From contig NZ_JBHSBN010000001.1 in assembly GCF_042650605.1 (NCBI RefSeq), positions 556,896 through 620,895 of the forward strand: 64,000 nucleotides of DNA, in the 5' to 3' direction. Numbering within the stretch: the first letter of the stretch is position 1; each line of letters starts with the position of its first letter. Made by a program: the position numbers and the translations under genes. Below, piece after piece: positions 32,308 to 40,092 of the stretch. Origin of the DNA: Micromonospora_J zhanjiangensis (GTDB lineage: Bacteria > Actinomycetota > Actinomycetes > Mycobacteriales > Micromonosporaceae). The notes beneath the pieces were generated by a model. It was given only the letters and a program-made list of their open reading frames with translations, ran no database searches and was not told the DNA's origin.

Positions 32308-33567
32308 TCAGCGGGCGCCCGTCGCGGCGGCCCGCCGCCGGGACAGCGCGTCGACGCCGGCGGCGAGCAGCAGCACCACGCCGGTGACGATGTACTTGAC
32401 CCCGGAGCTGTAGTTCAGCAGCCCCATCCCGTTGATGATGACCGCCACCACGGCACCGCCGAGCACCGCGTCGATGACCCGGCCCTTGCCGCCGAAGAGG
32501 CTGGTCCCGCCGATGACGGCCGCGCCGACAGCGTAGAGCAGCACGTTGCTGCCGCCGGTGTTCGGGTCGACGGAACGGGCCTGGCTGGCGGCCACGATGC
32601 CGCCGACGGCCGCCATCCCGGAGCAGATCACGAAGGCCGAGATGCGGATCCGGTCGACCGGGATACCGGCCCGGCGCGCGGCCTCCCGGTTGCCGCCCAC
32701 CGCGTACAGGTGCCGGCCGTAGGTGGTCCGCTGCAGGACGAAGGTCCAGAACACCAGCAGTACCGCGATCACCGGTACGACGATCGGCATGCCCTTGTCC
32801 GACGTGATCAGCGCGTTGATGCTGCGCTCCCGGTTGAGCACGTACACCGCGATGCCGAGGACGAGCGCGAGGACGGCGATCCGGGCCACCACCACGGCGA
32901 TCGGGTCGGCGACCAGCCCGCGACGGACGCGGTTGCGGTACCGCAGCAGCTGCACGGCGGCGTAACCGGCGACCGCCAGCGCGCAGATCAGCCAGCCGAT
33001 CGCCGGTGGGATCTTGCCGTTCTCGATCGCGACCAGGACGTCGTCCTCGATCGAGATGTTGGTGCCCTCCTTCATCAGCAGCAGCACCACGCCCTGGAAG
33101 GCCAGGAAGCCGGCCAGCGTGACCACGAAGGACGGGATACCGACCTTGGCCACCAGGAAGCCCAGCACGAAACCGATCAGCACGCCGGTGCCGATCGCCG
33201 CCAGGGCCGCCACGTACCAGGGCAGGCCGAGCACGGTGGCGACGTTGGCCAGGATGGCCGCGCAGACCCCGCTGGCGAAGCCGGCGGACAGGTCGATCTC
33301 GCCGAGCAGCAGCACGAAGACCAGACCCATCGCGATCACGGTGACCGCGGCGCCCTGGGTGAACAGGTTCGCGAAGTTGCGTTCCGAGAAGAACACCGGC
33401 CGGACGGTGGTGAACACCGCGCAGAGCACGATGAGACCGAGTACGGCCGGCAGCGAACCCAGGTCGCCGCCGCGTACCCGGGACCAGTAGTTGCGCACGT
33501 GGCTGCCGACCGTGGGCGCCGGGGTGACGGCCGCCGGGCCCTCCTCGCGTACGGCTGTGGTGGTCAT
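32308..33567 (-). CDS. Sugar ABC transporter permease, XylH type
   Basis: A 419-residue BPD_transp_2 permease with about 10-12 helices. The family motif IDLSAGFASGVCAAI sits in the first third, and the region TYGRHLYAVGGNREAARRAGI, then NTGGSNVLLYAVGAAVIGGTSLFGG, is typical of the XylH/RbsC coupling loop and end. Its start overlaps the ATPase stop by 4 bp. It works with the ATPase at 33564 and the binding protein at 34519 to import a pentose such as xylose. Confidence 0.92.
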   Translation of the reverse strand: MTTTAVREEGPAAVTPAPTVGSHVRNYWSRVRGGDLGSLPAVLGLIVLCAVFTTVRPVFFSERNFANLFTQGAAVTVIAMGLVFVLLLGEIDLSAGFASGVCAAILANVATVLGLPWYVAALAAIGTGVLIGFVLGFLVAKVGIPSFVVTLAGFLAFQGVVLLLMKEGTNISIEDDVLVAIENGKIPPAIGWLICALAVAGYAAVQLLRYRNRVRRGLVADPIAVVVARIAVLALVLGIAVYVLNRERSINALITSDKGMPIVVPVIAVLLVFWTFVLQRTTYGRHLYAVGGNREAARRAGIPVDRIRISAFVICSGMAAVGGIVAASQARSVDPNTGGSNVLLYAVGAAVIGGTSLFGGKGRVIDAVLGGAVVAVIINGMGLLNYSSGVKYIVTGVVLLLAAGVDALSRRRAAATGAR

Positions 33568-34382
33568 CGGACTGCTCCCGGATCGGTCTCGACGGGGTCG
33601 GTGCCGGTCTGGCCGTTCTGTGGGTCGACGTCGAGGCCGAGCGAACCGGACCGGCCGGCGGTGATCAGCTCGACCACCTGGGCGTGGGTGATGTCGGTGG
33701 TCTTCACCTGGGCGACCATCCGGCCGAGGTACAGCGCGGCGATCCGGTCGGAGACGGCGAAGACGTCGTTCATGTTGTGCGAGATGAGGATGACCGACAG
33801 GCCGTTGTCGGCCAACCGGCGGACCAGTTCGAGCACCTGCGCGGTCTGCGCGACGCCGAGCGCGGCGGTCGGCTCGTCCAGGATGACCAGCTTGCTGTTC
33901 CACAGCACGGCCTTGGCGATGGCCACCGTCTGTCGCTGGCCGCCGGAGAGGCTGGAGACGTGCTGCCGCAGCGACTTCACGGTCCGTACGCTCAGTCCGG
34001 CCAGCGTCTCGGCGGCCATCTGTTCCATTGTCGGTTCGTCGAGCACCACGCCCCGGCGGCGTTCCCGGCCGAGGAACATGTTCTGCACGATGTCCAGGTT
34101 GTCGCAGAGCGCCAGGTCCTGGTAGACGACCTCGATGCCGTGCGTGGCGGCGTCCCGCGGGCTGTGGATGGTGATCGGCCGACCGTCGAAGAAGAACTCG
34201 CCGCGGTCGGTCGGGTAGATGCCGCTGATGCACTTGACCAGGGTGGACTTGCCGGCGCCGTTGTCGCCGACGAGCGCGGTCACCTCACCGGGATAGGCGG
34301 AGAGGGCGACGTCGCGCAGAACCTGTACGGGACCGAAACTCTTGTCGATCCCGCGCAGTTCCAACAGGGGGGTGGCGGACAC
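33564..34382 (-). CDS. Sugar ABC transporter ATP-binding protein, XylG type, single domain
   Basis: A 272-residue ATPase with Walker A GDNGAGKST (39-47), Q-loop VVYQDLALCDN, signature LSGGQRQTVAIAKAV, Walker B LVILDEPTAALG and switch SVILISHNMND. E. coli XylG/RbsA has two such domains in ~500 residues; this single-domain form is usual in actinobacteria and presumably works as a homodimer. The GTG at 34382 is fixed by GAAGGAGAT about 6 nt upstream. A strong hairpin lies between it and the binding-protein gene. Confidence 0.92.
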   Translation of the reverse strand: MSATPLLELRGIDKSFGPVQVLRDVALSAYPGEVTALVGDNGAGKSTLVKCISGIYPTDRGEFFFDGRPITIHSPRDAATHGIEVVYQDLALCDNLDIVQNMFLGRERRRGVVLDEPTMEQMAAETLAGLSVRTVKSLRQHVSSLSGGQRQTVAIAKAVLWNSKLVILDEPTAALGVAQTAQVLELVRRLADNGLSVILISHNMNDVFAVSDRIAALYLGRMVAQVKTTDITHAQVVELITAGRSGSLGLDVDPQNGQTGTDPVETDPGAVR

Positions 34383-34430
34383 TGGTATCTCCTTCTCGCG
34401 GGTGCCCGGCGGGGCTCCCACCCGGCGGCG

Positions 34431-34472
34431 ACGCCGCCCGGTACGGCGATGGTGCGCCGTACCGGGCGGCGT
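34431..34472 (-). terminator. 18-bp perfect hairpin between binding-protein and ATPase genes
   Basis: 34431-34448 is the exact reverse complement of 34455-34472, with the 6-nt loop ATGGTG. It lies 46 nt beyond the binding-protein stop and 49 nt before the ATPase start. Such intercistronic hairpins usually cut down read-through and protect the upstream mRNA, which gives excess binding protein. Confidence 0.8.
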
Positions 34473-34518
34473 GCGCGTCGGCGGTTACCCGGAACCGGCC
34501 TCGGCAGTTAGCCCCTGG

Positions 34519-35613
34519 TCAGCTGATGCCGGCCTTGGTGCACAGCTCGGCGAAGGAGCCCTTGCAGAGTTCCTCCTTGGTGACGTAACCGTCGGCGACC
34601 ACGTCCTTGACGTTCTCCTTGGTGATCGCCTTCGGGGTGAGCAGCACCGACGGGACGTCCCGGTTGCCCTCCGGGTCCTTGACCGTCTGCCCGGTGTCCT
34701 TCTTCTCGCCCTTGGCCAGGCTGATCGCCAGGTCGGCCGCGGCGTCGGCCTCCAGCTTGATCGCCTTGTAGACGGTCATGCACTGGTCACCGGCGAGGAC
34801 GTTCTGCAGGCCCTGCGCGCCGGCGTCCTGCCCGGTCACCGGCACCTTGCCGTTGAGCTTGTTCTTCTTCAGGATCGAGATGGCCGCGTTGCCGAGCGAG
34901 TCGTTGGCCGCCAGCACGCCGTTGATCTTGCCGCCGGTCTGGGTCATCATCTGCTCGAACGTGGTGCCGGCCGTGGCCGGGTCCCAGTCGGGGATGGACT
35001 GGTCCGGGCCCTTGACGTACTCCTTGGCGTCGAACTTCGGCTGGAGCACCGAGTCGTAGCCCTGCTTGAACAGGGTGGCGTTGTTGTCGGTCGGTGAGCC
35101 GTTCAGCTCGGCGACCACCGGGTTCTTGATGCCCTGGTCGGTCAGGCACTTCACCAGGCCCTCGCCCTGCAGCTTGCCGACCTGCACGTTGTCGAAGCTG
35201 ACGTAGTACTGGGCCGAACCGCCGAGGGTGAGGCGGTCGTAGTCGATGGTGGCCACACCCTGCGACTTGGCCTTGTCCAGCACGGCCTTGCCGGTGCCGG
35301 AGTCCAGGTTGACGATCATCAGGGCGGTGACCCCGTTGGTGATCATCTGGTCGGCGATGGTGGTGAACTGCGTCTTGTCGTTGTTGGCGTTCTGGATGTC
35401 GTACTGGACGCCGGCGGCCTTGAACGCCGCCTCCAGGTACTTGCGGTCGGCGGTCTCCCAGCGGGGGGAGGACTTGCTGTCCGGCAGGATCACGCCGATC
35501 TTCGGCGTCTTCTTGCTGTCGCCGCCCTTGTCGCCGGAATCGTTGCCGCAGGCGCTCAGGCCGCCCGTGACGAGCAGGCCCGCCGCGGCGATGGTGAGGA
35601 TCCCTCTGCGCAT
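34519..35613 (-). CDS. Sugar ABC transporter substrate-binding lipoprotein, XylF type
   Basis: A 364-residue periplasmic-binding protein. The lipobox GGLSAC puts the lipidated Cys at residue 22. The type I binding fold (IGVILPDSKSSPRW, then ADQMITNGVTALMIVNLDSG and ANDSLGNAAISILKK) is close to xylose-binding XylF; the Trp and Asp/Asn residues line the sugar pocket in that family. It is the first gene of a four-gene operon (binding protein, ATPase, permease, ROK regulator). The start ATG at 35613 has GAAAGGAC about 8 nt upstream. Xylose as substrate is inferred from family resemblance. Confidence 0.92.
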   Translation of the reverse strand: MRRGILTIAAAGLLVTGGLSACGNDSGDKGGDSKKTPKIGVILPDSKSSPRWETADRKYLEAAFKAAGVQYDIQNANNDKTQFTTIADQMITNGVTALMIVNLDSGTGKAVLDKAKSQGVATIDYDRLTLGGSAQYYVSFDNVQVGKLQGEGLVKCLTDQGIKNPVVAELNGSPTDNNATLFKQGYDSVLQPKFDAKEYVKGPDQSIPDWDPATAGTTFEQMMTQTGGKINGVLAANDSLGNAAISILKKNKLNGKVPVTGQDAGAQGLQNVLAGDQCMTVYKAIKLEADAAADLAISLAKGEKKDTGQTVKDPEGNRDVPSVLLTPKAITKENVKDVVADGYVTKEELCKGSFAELCTKAGIS

Positions 35614-35665
35614 TGCACGGGTCCTTTCGGGGGTGGGGTGATTTTTTTCTTTTGTTGTGCCCGGC

Positions 35666-35695
35666 AACGTATTCGTCGCCCGGCTCGGCGCACAA
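35666..35695 (-). promoter_or_regulatory. Candidate promoter of the sugar ABC operon
   Basis: On the minus strand TTGTGC (35695-35690) and TACGTT (35671-35666) are 18 bp apart, about 53 bp before the binding-protein ATG. Both boxes are partial matches only. Confidence 0.4.
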
Positions 35696-35714
35696 GACCG
35701 CCGAGGTGGCGAGT

Positions 35715-35733
35715 TTGTTGTCGGCGATAACAA
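35715..35733. promoter_or_regulatory. TTGTT-N9-AACAA inverted repeat, candidate ROK operator
   Basis: An inverted repeat just upstream of the candidate operon promoter, in an AT-enriched patch. Its AT-rich arms resemble operators of sugar-responsive ROK repressors. Binding by the operon's own regulator is inferred. Confidence 0.35.
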
Positions 35734-35805
35734 TTGGGCAACGCGCCGGACATCCGCCCGCCACTGTCCGTTTCCACCCGCCCGAACCTGGCCCGGGGGC
35801 GCGGG

Positions 35806-36285
35806 TCAGGTGGTGGCGAGGGGAGAGGTGGTCGCGTCGGTGAGGTGGACGAGATCCGCCGGGGCGAGTTCGAGTTGAAGGCCCCGCCGGCCGGCCGAGA
35901 CGTAGACGGTGGGGAAGTCAAGCGCGGACGAGTCCACCACCGTCGGCAGCCGTCGGCGTTGGCCCAGCGGGCTGATCCCGCCGCGGACGTAGCCGGTGGC
36001 CCGCTCGGCCACCGCCCGGTCCGCCAGCGCCGCGCGCTTGCCGCCCAGGGCCGCGGCCAGCGCCTTGAGGTCCAGTTCCGCGCTGACCGGTACGACCGCC
36101 ACGGCCAGCGTCCCGTCCACCTCGACGACCAGGGATTTGAACAGCCGTTCCGGCGGTACGCCCAGCGCGGCGGCCACCTCGGCGCCGTAGTGCGGCACGC
36201 CGGCCGGAACGTCGTACCGGTGCGTGGTGTACCCGATCCGCCGCTTCGTCAGCAGTACCGTCGCCGGCGTCCCCTGCGCTGCCAT
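35806..36285 (-). CDS. ybaK: Cys-tRNA(Pro)/Cys-tRNA(Cys) deacylase, YbaK type
   Basis: A 159-residue YbaK/EbsC protein, a trans-editing factor that removes cysteine mischarged on tRNA-Pro. The conserved catalytic lysine lies in ERLFKSLVVEVDG, followed by AVAVVPVSAELDLKALAAALG and the GYVRGGISPLGQRRRLPTVVD segment (positions ~100-120), all typical. The ATG at 36285 is preferred over a TTG three codons earlier. It lies 22 bp downstream of the methyltransferase gene on the same strand. Confidence 0.92.
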   Translation of the reverse strand: MAAQGTPATVLLTKRRIGYTTHRYDVPAGVPHYGAEVAAALGVPPERLFKSLVVEVDGTLAVAVVPVSAELDLKALAAALGGKRAALADRAVAERATGYVRGGISPLGQRRRLPTVVDSSALDFPTVYVSAGRRGLQLELAPADLVHLTDATTSPLATT

Positions 36286-36307
36286 ACCCGGCAACCTATC
36301 CGCCCGC

Positions 36308-37597
36308 TCAGCCGGCCGGATCCTCCGCCGGCCGGCCGACCAGGACGGTGGGTGCTCCGGCCACCCGGGTCAGCACCAGGCTGGCCGGTGCGGGCCCGGA
36401 CAGCCGCAGGTCCCGGCGCAGCTTCTCCGGTTCCAGCGCCGAGCCGCGCTTGAGGATCTCCACCCGACCCACCCCGCGCTCGCGCAGCAGGGCGCGCAAC
36501 CGCTTGAGCGAGAACGGCAGCACGTCGGTGATCTCCAGGCAGCGCCCGAACGGGGTCGACGTGTAGCGGTCGGCGTACACGTAGGCGATGCTCGGGTCGG
36601 CCAGCCGGCCCTCCACCGTGGCGGCGAACTCGGCGACCAGGCGGGCCCGGACCACCGCGCCGTCCGGGTCGTACACGAACCGGCCCGGCGGCCCGACCGG
36701 CGCGTCGGCCGTGCCGTCCCCGGTGAGCTGATGCCCGCCGGACGGCGGGCTGCCCGGTCCGCCGGCCGGGGCCGGGGCACGGGCCGGCGACGCGGTGTGC
36801 GGCGGGTGGCCGGCCGGCGGACCGACCCGGCCGCCGGTGGCGGCCAGCAGGGTGGCGCGGCGCGGGCGGTCGGCCAGCGGGCCGCACCACAGGGCGGCCT
36901 CGACCAGGTCGCCGGCGACGCTGACCCACTCGGCCTCGGCGCCGGTCGGGATCAGGGCGTGGTCGATCCCCGGCGCCACCTTGACCACGGTACGCGGCAC
37001 CCGGGCGGCCAACCCGGTCACGAAGTCCCAGGGCGGCGAGTACGCGGCCGGGTCGAACACCCGTCGACCGGTCCCGCCGCGCCGGGCCGGATCGCAGAAC
37101 GCCGCGTCGACCCGGGACACGTCGAACGCCGTCGCGTCGCCGTACTCGACGGTGAACCGGTCGGCCAGCCCGGTGGCCTCGGCGTTGGCGGCGGCCACGG
37201 CGGCGGTGACCGGGTCGGCCTCCACGCCGTACACCCGGATGCCGGCGCGGGCGGCGGCCAGGCCGTCGGCGCCCAGGCCGCAGCCGAGGTCGGCCAGGCT
37301 CCGGACGCCGGCGGCGCGCAGCCGGGCCGCGCGCCGGTCGGCGACCACCGACCGGGTGGCCTGCTCCAGGCCGGCCCGGGTGAAGAACATTCGGGCCGCG
37401 ACCGGGCCGAACTTGCCGACCGCCCGGCGCCGGAGTTCGGCCTGGGTCAGCGCGCCGGCCGCGAGGTCGCCGGGCACCCCGGCCGAGCGCAGCGCGGCGG
37501 CCGCGGCCAGCGGGTCGCCGCCGGCCAGCTCGGCCGCCGCCGCGAGCGCGCTCGCTCCCGCGGGGGTACGCAGCGCGGCGAACTGGTCCAGGTCCAC
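36308..37597 (-). CDS. Class I SAM-dependent methyltransferase with THUMP-like C-terminal domain
   Basis: A 429-residue protein. The SAM-binding core (about 95-215) has the Gly-rich motif SLADLGCGLGADGLAA and acidic VYGVEADP, then CDPARRGGTGRRVFDP, a [N/D]PP-type loop. A ~70-residue Pro/Gly/Ala-rich insert (about 270-330) interrupts the fold. The C-terminal region (about 345-429; FGRCLEITDVLPFSLKRLRALL then ILKRGSALEPEKLRRDL) is what databases call THUMP-like. RNA methylation is plausible but unproven. The GTG at 37597 gives VDLDQFAAL, the conserved start. Probably co-transcribed with ybaK. Confidence 0.8.
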   Translation of the reverse strand: MDLDQFAALRTPAGASALAAAAELAGGDPLAAAAALRSAGVPGDLAAGALTQAELRRRAVGKFGPVAARMFFTRAGLEQATRSVVADRRAARLRAAGVRSLADLGCGLGADGLAAARAGIRVYGVEADPVTAAVAAANAEATGLADRFTVEYGDATAFDVSRVDAAFCDPARRGGTGRRVFDPAAYSPPWDFVTGLAARVPRTVVKVAPGIDHALIPTGAEAEWVSVAGDLVEAALWCGPLADRPRRATLLAATGGRVGPPAGHPPHTASPARAPAPAGGPGSPPSGGHQLTGDGTADAPVGPPGRFVYDPDGAVVRARLVAEFAATVEGRLADPSIAYVYADRYTSTPFGRCLEITDVLPFSLKRLRALLRERGVGRVEILKRGSALEPEKLRRDLRLSGPAPASLVLTRVAGAPTVLVGRPAEDPAG

Positions 37598-37666
37598 CCG
37601 GCCATTGTTCCCCCGGCCGGTCCGGTCGACGGCGGGCGCCCCCACCGGCGGAATCCACGCGCCGGA

Positions 37667-37693
37667 TTGGCACTCTCCTTGACGGAGTGCTAG
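37667..37693 (+). promoter_or_regulatory. CIRCE element 1 (HrcA operator)
   Basis: TTGGCACTC-N9-GAGTGCTAG matches the CIRCE consensus TTAGCACTC-N9-GAGTGCTAA in 16 of 18 positions. The N9 spacer contains the -35 box of the gro promoter, so bound HrcA would block RNA polymerase. Confidence 0.92.
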
Positions 37694-37707
37694 TTGCGGC
37701 CTAATCT
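37679..37707 (+). promoter_or_regulatory. groESL promoter
   Basis: TTGACG (37679-37684) and TAATCT (37702-37707) are spaced by exactly 17 bp. This near-consensus housekeeping promoter is embedded between two CIRCE elements. The predicted start lies near 37714, about 160 nt before groES. Confidence 0.85.
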
Positions 37708-37711
37708 GCGG

Positions 37712-37738
37712 TTAGCACTCTCGCCCTGAGGGTGCCAG
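37712..37738 (+). promoter_or_regulatory. CIRCE element 2, degenerate right arm
   Basis: TTAGCACTC (perfect left arm) is followed after 9 nt by GGGTGCCAG, which matches GAGTGCTAA in 6 of 9 positions. It starts at the predicted transcription start. Paired CIRCE sites are common at actinobacterial groES. Confidence 0.75.
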
Positions 37739-37872
37739 CGTCCGGGCCCCGGCCCGGGGGTTGAACGCCAGGCGGACCGGCACCCGCGACGACGGATCCG
37801 CCCGGTGGCATGAGGCAGATCGACACTGGCCGGCTTGCCGGCCGGTACAGAAACCAAGTACCCCAGGAGGGT

Positions 37873-38187
37873 ATGCCCGTGACTACCGCGACCAAGGTTG
37901 CGATCAAGCCGCTCGAGGACCGGATCCTGGTCCAGGCGAACGAGGCTGAGACCACCACGGCGTCGGGCATCGTGATCCCCGACACCGCCAAGGAGAAGCC
38001 GCAGGAGGGCACCGTCCTCGCTGTCGGCCCGGGGCGCGTCGACGACTCCGGCAACCGGATCCCGGTTGACGTCAACGTCGGCGACACCGTCATCTACTCG
38101 AAGTACGGCGGCACCGAGGTCAAGTACGCCGGCGAGGAGTACCTGGTGCTCTCCGCCCGCGACGTCCTCGCGGTCATCGAGAAGTAA
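37873..38187 (+). CDS. groES: Co-chaperonin GroES
   Basis: A 104-residue Hsp10 that caps GroEL. VAIKPLEDRILVQANEAE, the mobile loop around TTTASGIVIPDTAKEKPQEG, and VGDTVIYSKYGGTEVKY are diagnostic. The ATG at 37873 is the usual annotated start, but AGGAGG (37865-37870) is only 2 nt away. GTG 37879 is 8 nt from that site and may be the true start, giving 102 residues. It is the first gene of the HrcA/CIRCE-controlled gro operon, 71 bp before groEL. Confidence 0.97.
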   Translation: MPVTTATKVAIKPLEDRILVQANEAETTTASGIVIPDTAKEKPQEGTVLAVGPGRVDDSGNRIPVDVNVGDTVIYSKYGGTEVKYAGEEYLVLSARDVLAVIEK

Positions 38188-38258
38188 CCAACTGAATCAG
38201 TGACGCAGCCCCGGACCGGCTCGCCGGGCCGGGGCTGTATCGCCTTGAAGGGACATTG

Positions 38259-39899
38259 ATGGCGAAGATCCTGAGCTTCTCGGACGACGCCCGACACCTG
38301 CTGGAGCACGGTGTCAACGCCCTGGCTGACACGGTCAAGGTCACCCTCGGCCCGCGCGGGCGCAACGTCGTCCTGGACAAGAAATTCGGTGCGCCGACGA
38401 TCACCAACGATGGCGTGACCATCGCCAAGGAGATCGAGCTCACCAACCCGTACGAGAACCTCGGTGCGCAGCTGGTCAAGGAGGTGGCGACCAAGACCAA
38501 CGACGTCGCCGGCGACGGGACCACCACCGCCACCGTGCTGGCCCAGGCCATGATCCGCGAGGGTCTGCGGAACGTGGCCGCCGGCGCCAACCCGACCGGC
38601 CTCAAGCGGGGCATCGACGCGGCGGCCGCGAAGGTCTCCGAGGCGCTGCTCGGCAAGGCGGTCGACATCGACAGCAAGGAGTCCGTCGCGCACGTCGCGA
38701 CGATCTCCGCGCAGGACGCCACCATCGGCGAGCTGATCGCCGAGGCGATGGAGAAGGTCGGCCGGGACGGTGTGATCACCGTCGAGGAGGGCTCCACCCT
38801 CGCCACCGAGCTGGAGGTCACCGAGGGCCTGCAGTTCGACAAGGGCTTCATCTCGCCGAACTTCGTCACCGATCTGGAGGCGCAGGAGGCGGTCCTCGAA
38901 GACCCGCTGATCCTGATCACCACCCAGAAGATCTCCTCGATCGAGGAGCTGCTGCCGCTGCTGGAGAAGGTCCTGGGCAGCGGCAAGTCGCTGCTGATCA
39001 TCGCCGAGGACGTCGAGGGCCAGGCGCTGTCCACGCTCGTGGTCAACTCGATCCGTAAGACCCTCAAGGTCTGCGCGGTCAAGGCACCCGGCTTCGGCGA
39101 CCGGCGCAAGGCGATGCTGCAGGACATGGCGATCCTGACCGGTGCCGAGCTGATCGCCCCCGAGCTGGGCTACAAGCTCGACGCGGTCGGCCTGGAGTCG
39201 CTGGGCGGCGCCCGTCGGGTGGTGGTGGACAAGGAGAACACCACCGTCGTCGACGGTCGCGGCAAGGACACCGAGGTCGCCGACCGGATCGCGCAGATCC
39301 GCAAGGAGATCGAGGCGTCGGACTCCGACTGGGACAAGGAGAAGCTGGCCGAGCGGCTGGCGAAGCTGTCCGGTGGAATCGCGGTCATCAAGGCCGGGGC
39401 GGCGACCGAGGTCGAGATGAAGGAGCGCAAGCACCGCATCGAGGACGCGATCGCCGCCACCAAGGCCGCCGTCGAGGAGGGCATCGTGCCCGGTGGCGGT
39501 GCCGCCCTGGTGCAGATCGCCGCCGCGCTCGACGGCGACCTGGGCCTGACCGGCGACGAGAAGGTGGGCGTGTCGATCGTCCGCAAGGCGCTGGTCGAGC
39601 CGCTGCGGTGGATCGCTCAGAACGCCGGCCACGACGGCTACGTGGTGGTCCAGAAGGTCGCCGCGAGCGACTGGGGCACCGGCCTGGACGCGGCCCGCGC
39701 CGACTACGTCGAGCTGGCCAAGTCCGGCATCGTCGACCCGGTGAAGGTGACCCGCAACGCGGTCGTCAACGCCGCGTCGATCGCCGGCCTCCTGCTGACC
39801 ACGGAGAGCCTGGTCGTGGAGAAGCCGGCGCAGCCCGAGCCGGCCGCCGCCGGTGGTCACGGCCACGGCCACGGCCACCAGCACGGGCCGGGCTTCTGA
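38259..39899 (+). CDS. groEL: Chaperonin GroEL, GroEL1-type with His-rich tail
   Basis: A 546-residue Hsp60. The ATP site includes KVTLGPRGRNVVLDK and AGDGTTTATV (catalytic Asp near 86); KAPGFGDRRKAMLQD and VPGGGAALVQ are also present. The C-terminus ends GGHGHGHGHQHGPGF, a His-rich tail instead of the Gly-Met repeats of the main GroEL2. In actinobacteria the groES-linked copy with such a tail is GroEL1, so a second groEL elsewhere in the genome is expected. The ATG is preceded by GAAGGGA. It is followed by a strong terminator. Confidence 0.97.
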   Translation: MAKILSFSDDARHLLEHGVNALADTVKVTLGPRGRNVVLDKKFGAPTITNDGVTIAKEIELTNPYENLGAQLVKEVATKTNDVAGDGTTTATVLAQAMIREGLRNVAAGANPTGLKRGIDAAAAKVSEALLGKAVDIDSKESVAHVATISAQDATIGELIAEAMEKVGRDGVITVEEGSTLATELEVTEGLQFDKGFISPNFVTDLEAQEAVLEDPLILITTQKISSIEELLPLLEKVLGSGKSLLIIAEDVEGQALSTLVVNSIRKTLKVCAVKAPGFGDRRKAMLQDMAILTGAELIAPELGYKLDAVGLESLGGARRVVVDKENTTVVDGRGKDTEVADRIAQIRKEIEASDSDWDKEKLAERLAKLSGGIAVIKAGAATEVEMKERKHRIEDAIAATKAAVEEGIVPGGGAALVQIAAALDGDLGLTGDEKVGVSIVRKALVEPLRWIAQNAGHDGYVVVQKVAASDWGTGLDAARADYVELAKSGIVDPVKVTRNAVVNAASIAGLLLTTESLVVEKPAQPEPAAAGGHGHGHGHQHGPGF

Positions 39900-39923
39900 C
39901 CCACCCGCCGGTCTTCCGGTAGC

Positions 39924-39957
39924 TCGGGGCGCGGCCACCACGGTGGCCGCGCCCCGA
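39924..39957 (+). terminator. groEL terminator
   Basis: A perfect 16-bp stem, 39924-39939 with 39942-39957, closing on AC, 24 nt after the groEL stop. Confidence 0.8.
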
Positions 39958-39979
39958 CGTGTCTCCCGTCCCGGGATTT

Positions 39980-40035
39980 CCATGATCCGGAAGAGTTCTG
40001 CTCGCTCTGACCGGCAGAACTCTTCCGGATCATGG
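39980..40035. repeat. 22-bp perfect palindrome with 12-nt loop
   Basis: 39980-40001 is the exact reverse complement of 40014-40035 (outer end CCATGATCCGG, inner end GAGTTCTGC), with loop TCGCTCTGACCG. The arms are much less GC-rich than their surroundings. It follows the groEL terminator and so is not needed for termination. It resembles the 41.8 and 48.6 kb repeats in form and in the outer CATGATC, but not in inner sequence. Confidence 0.85.
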
Positions 40036-40092
40036 ATCGGCCGGCCTTCTCCCGCGCAGGTTACGGAACGCTGACGTCCCTATCGGTGGCCG

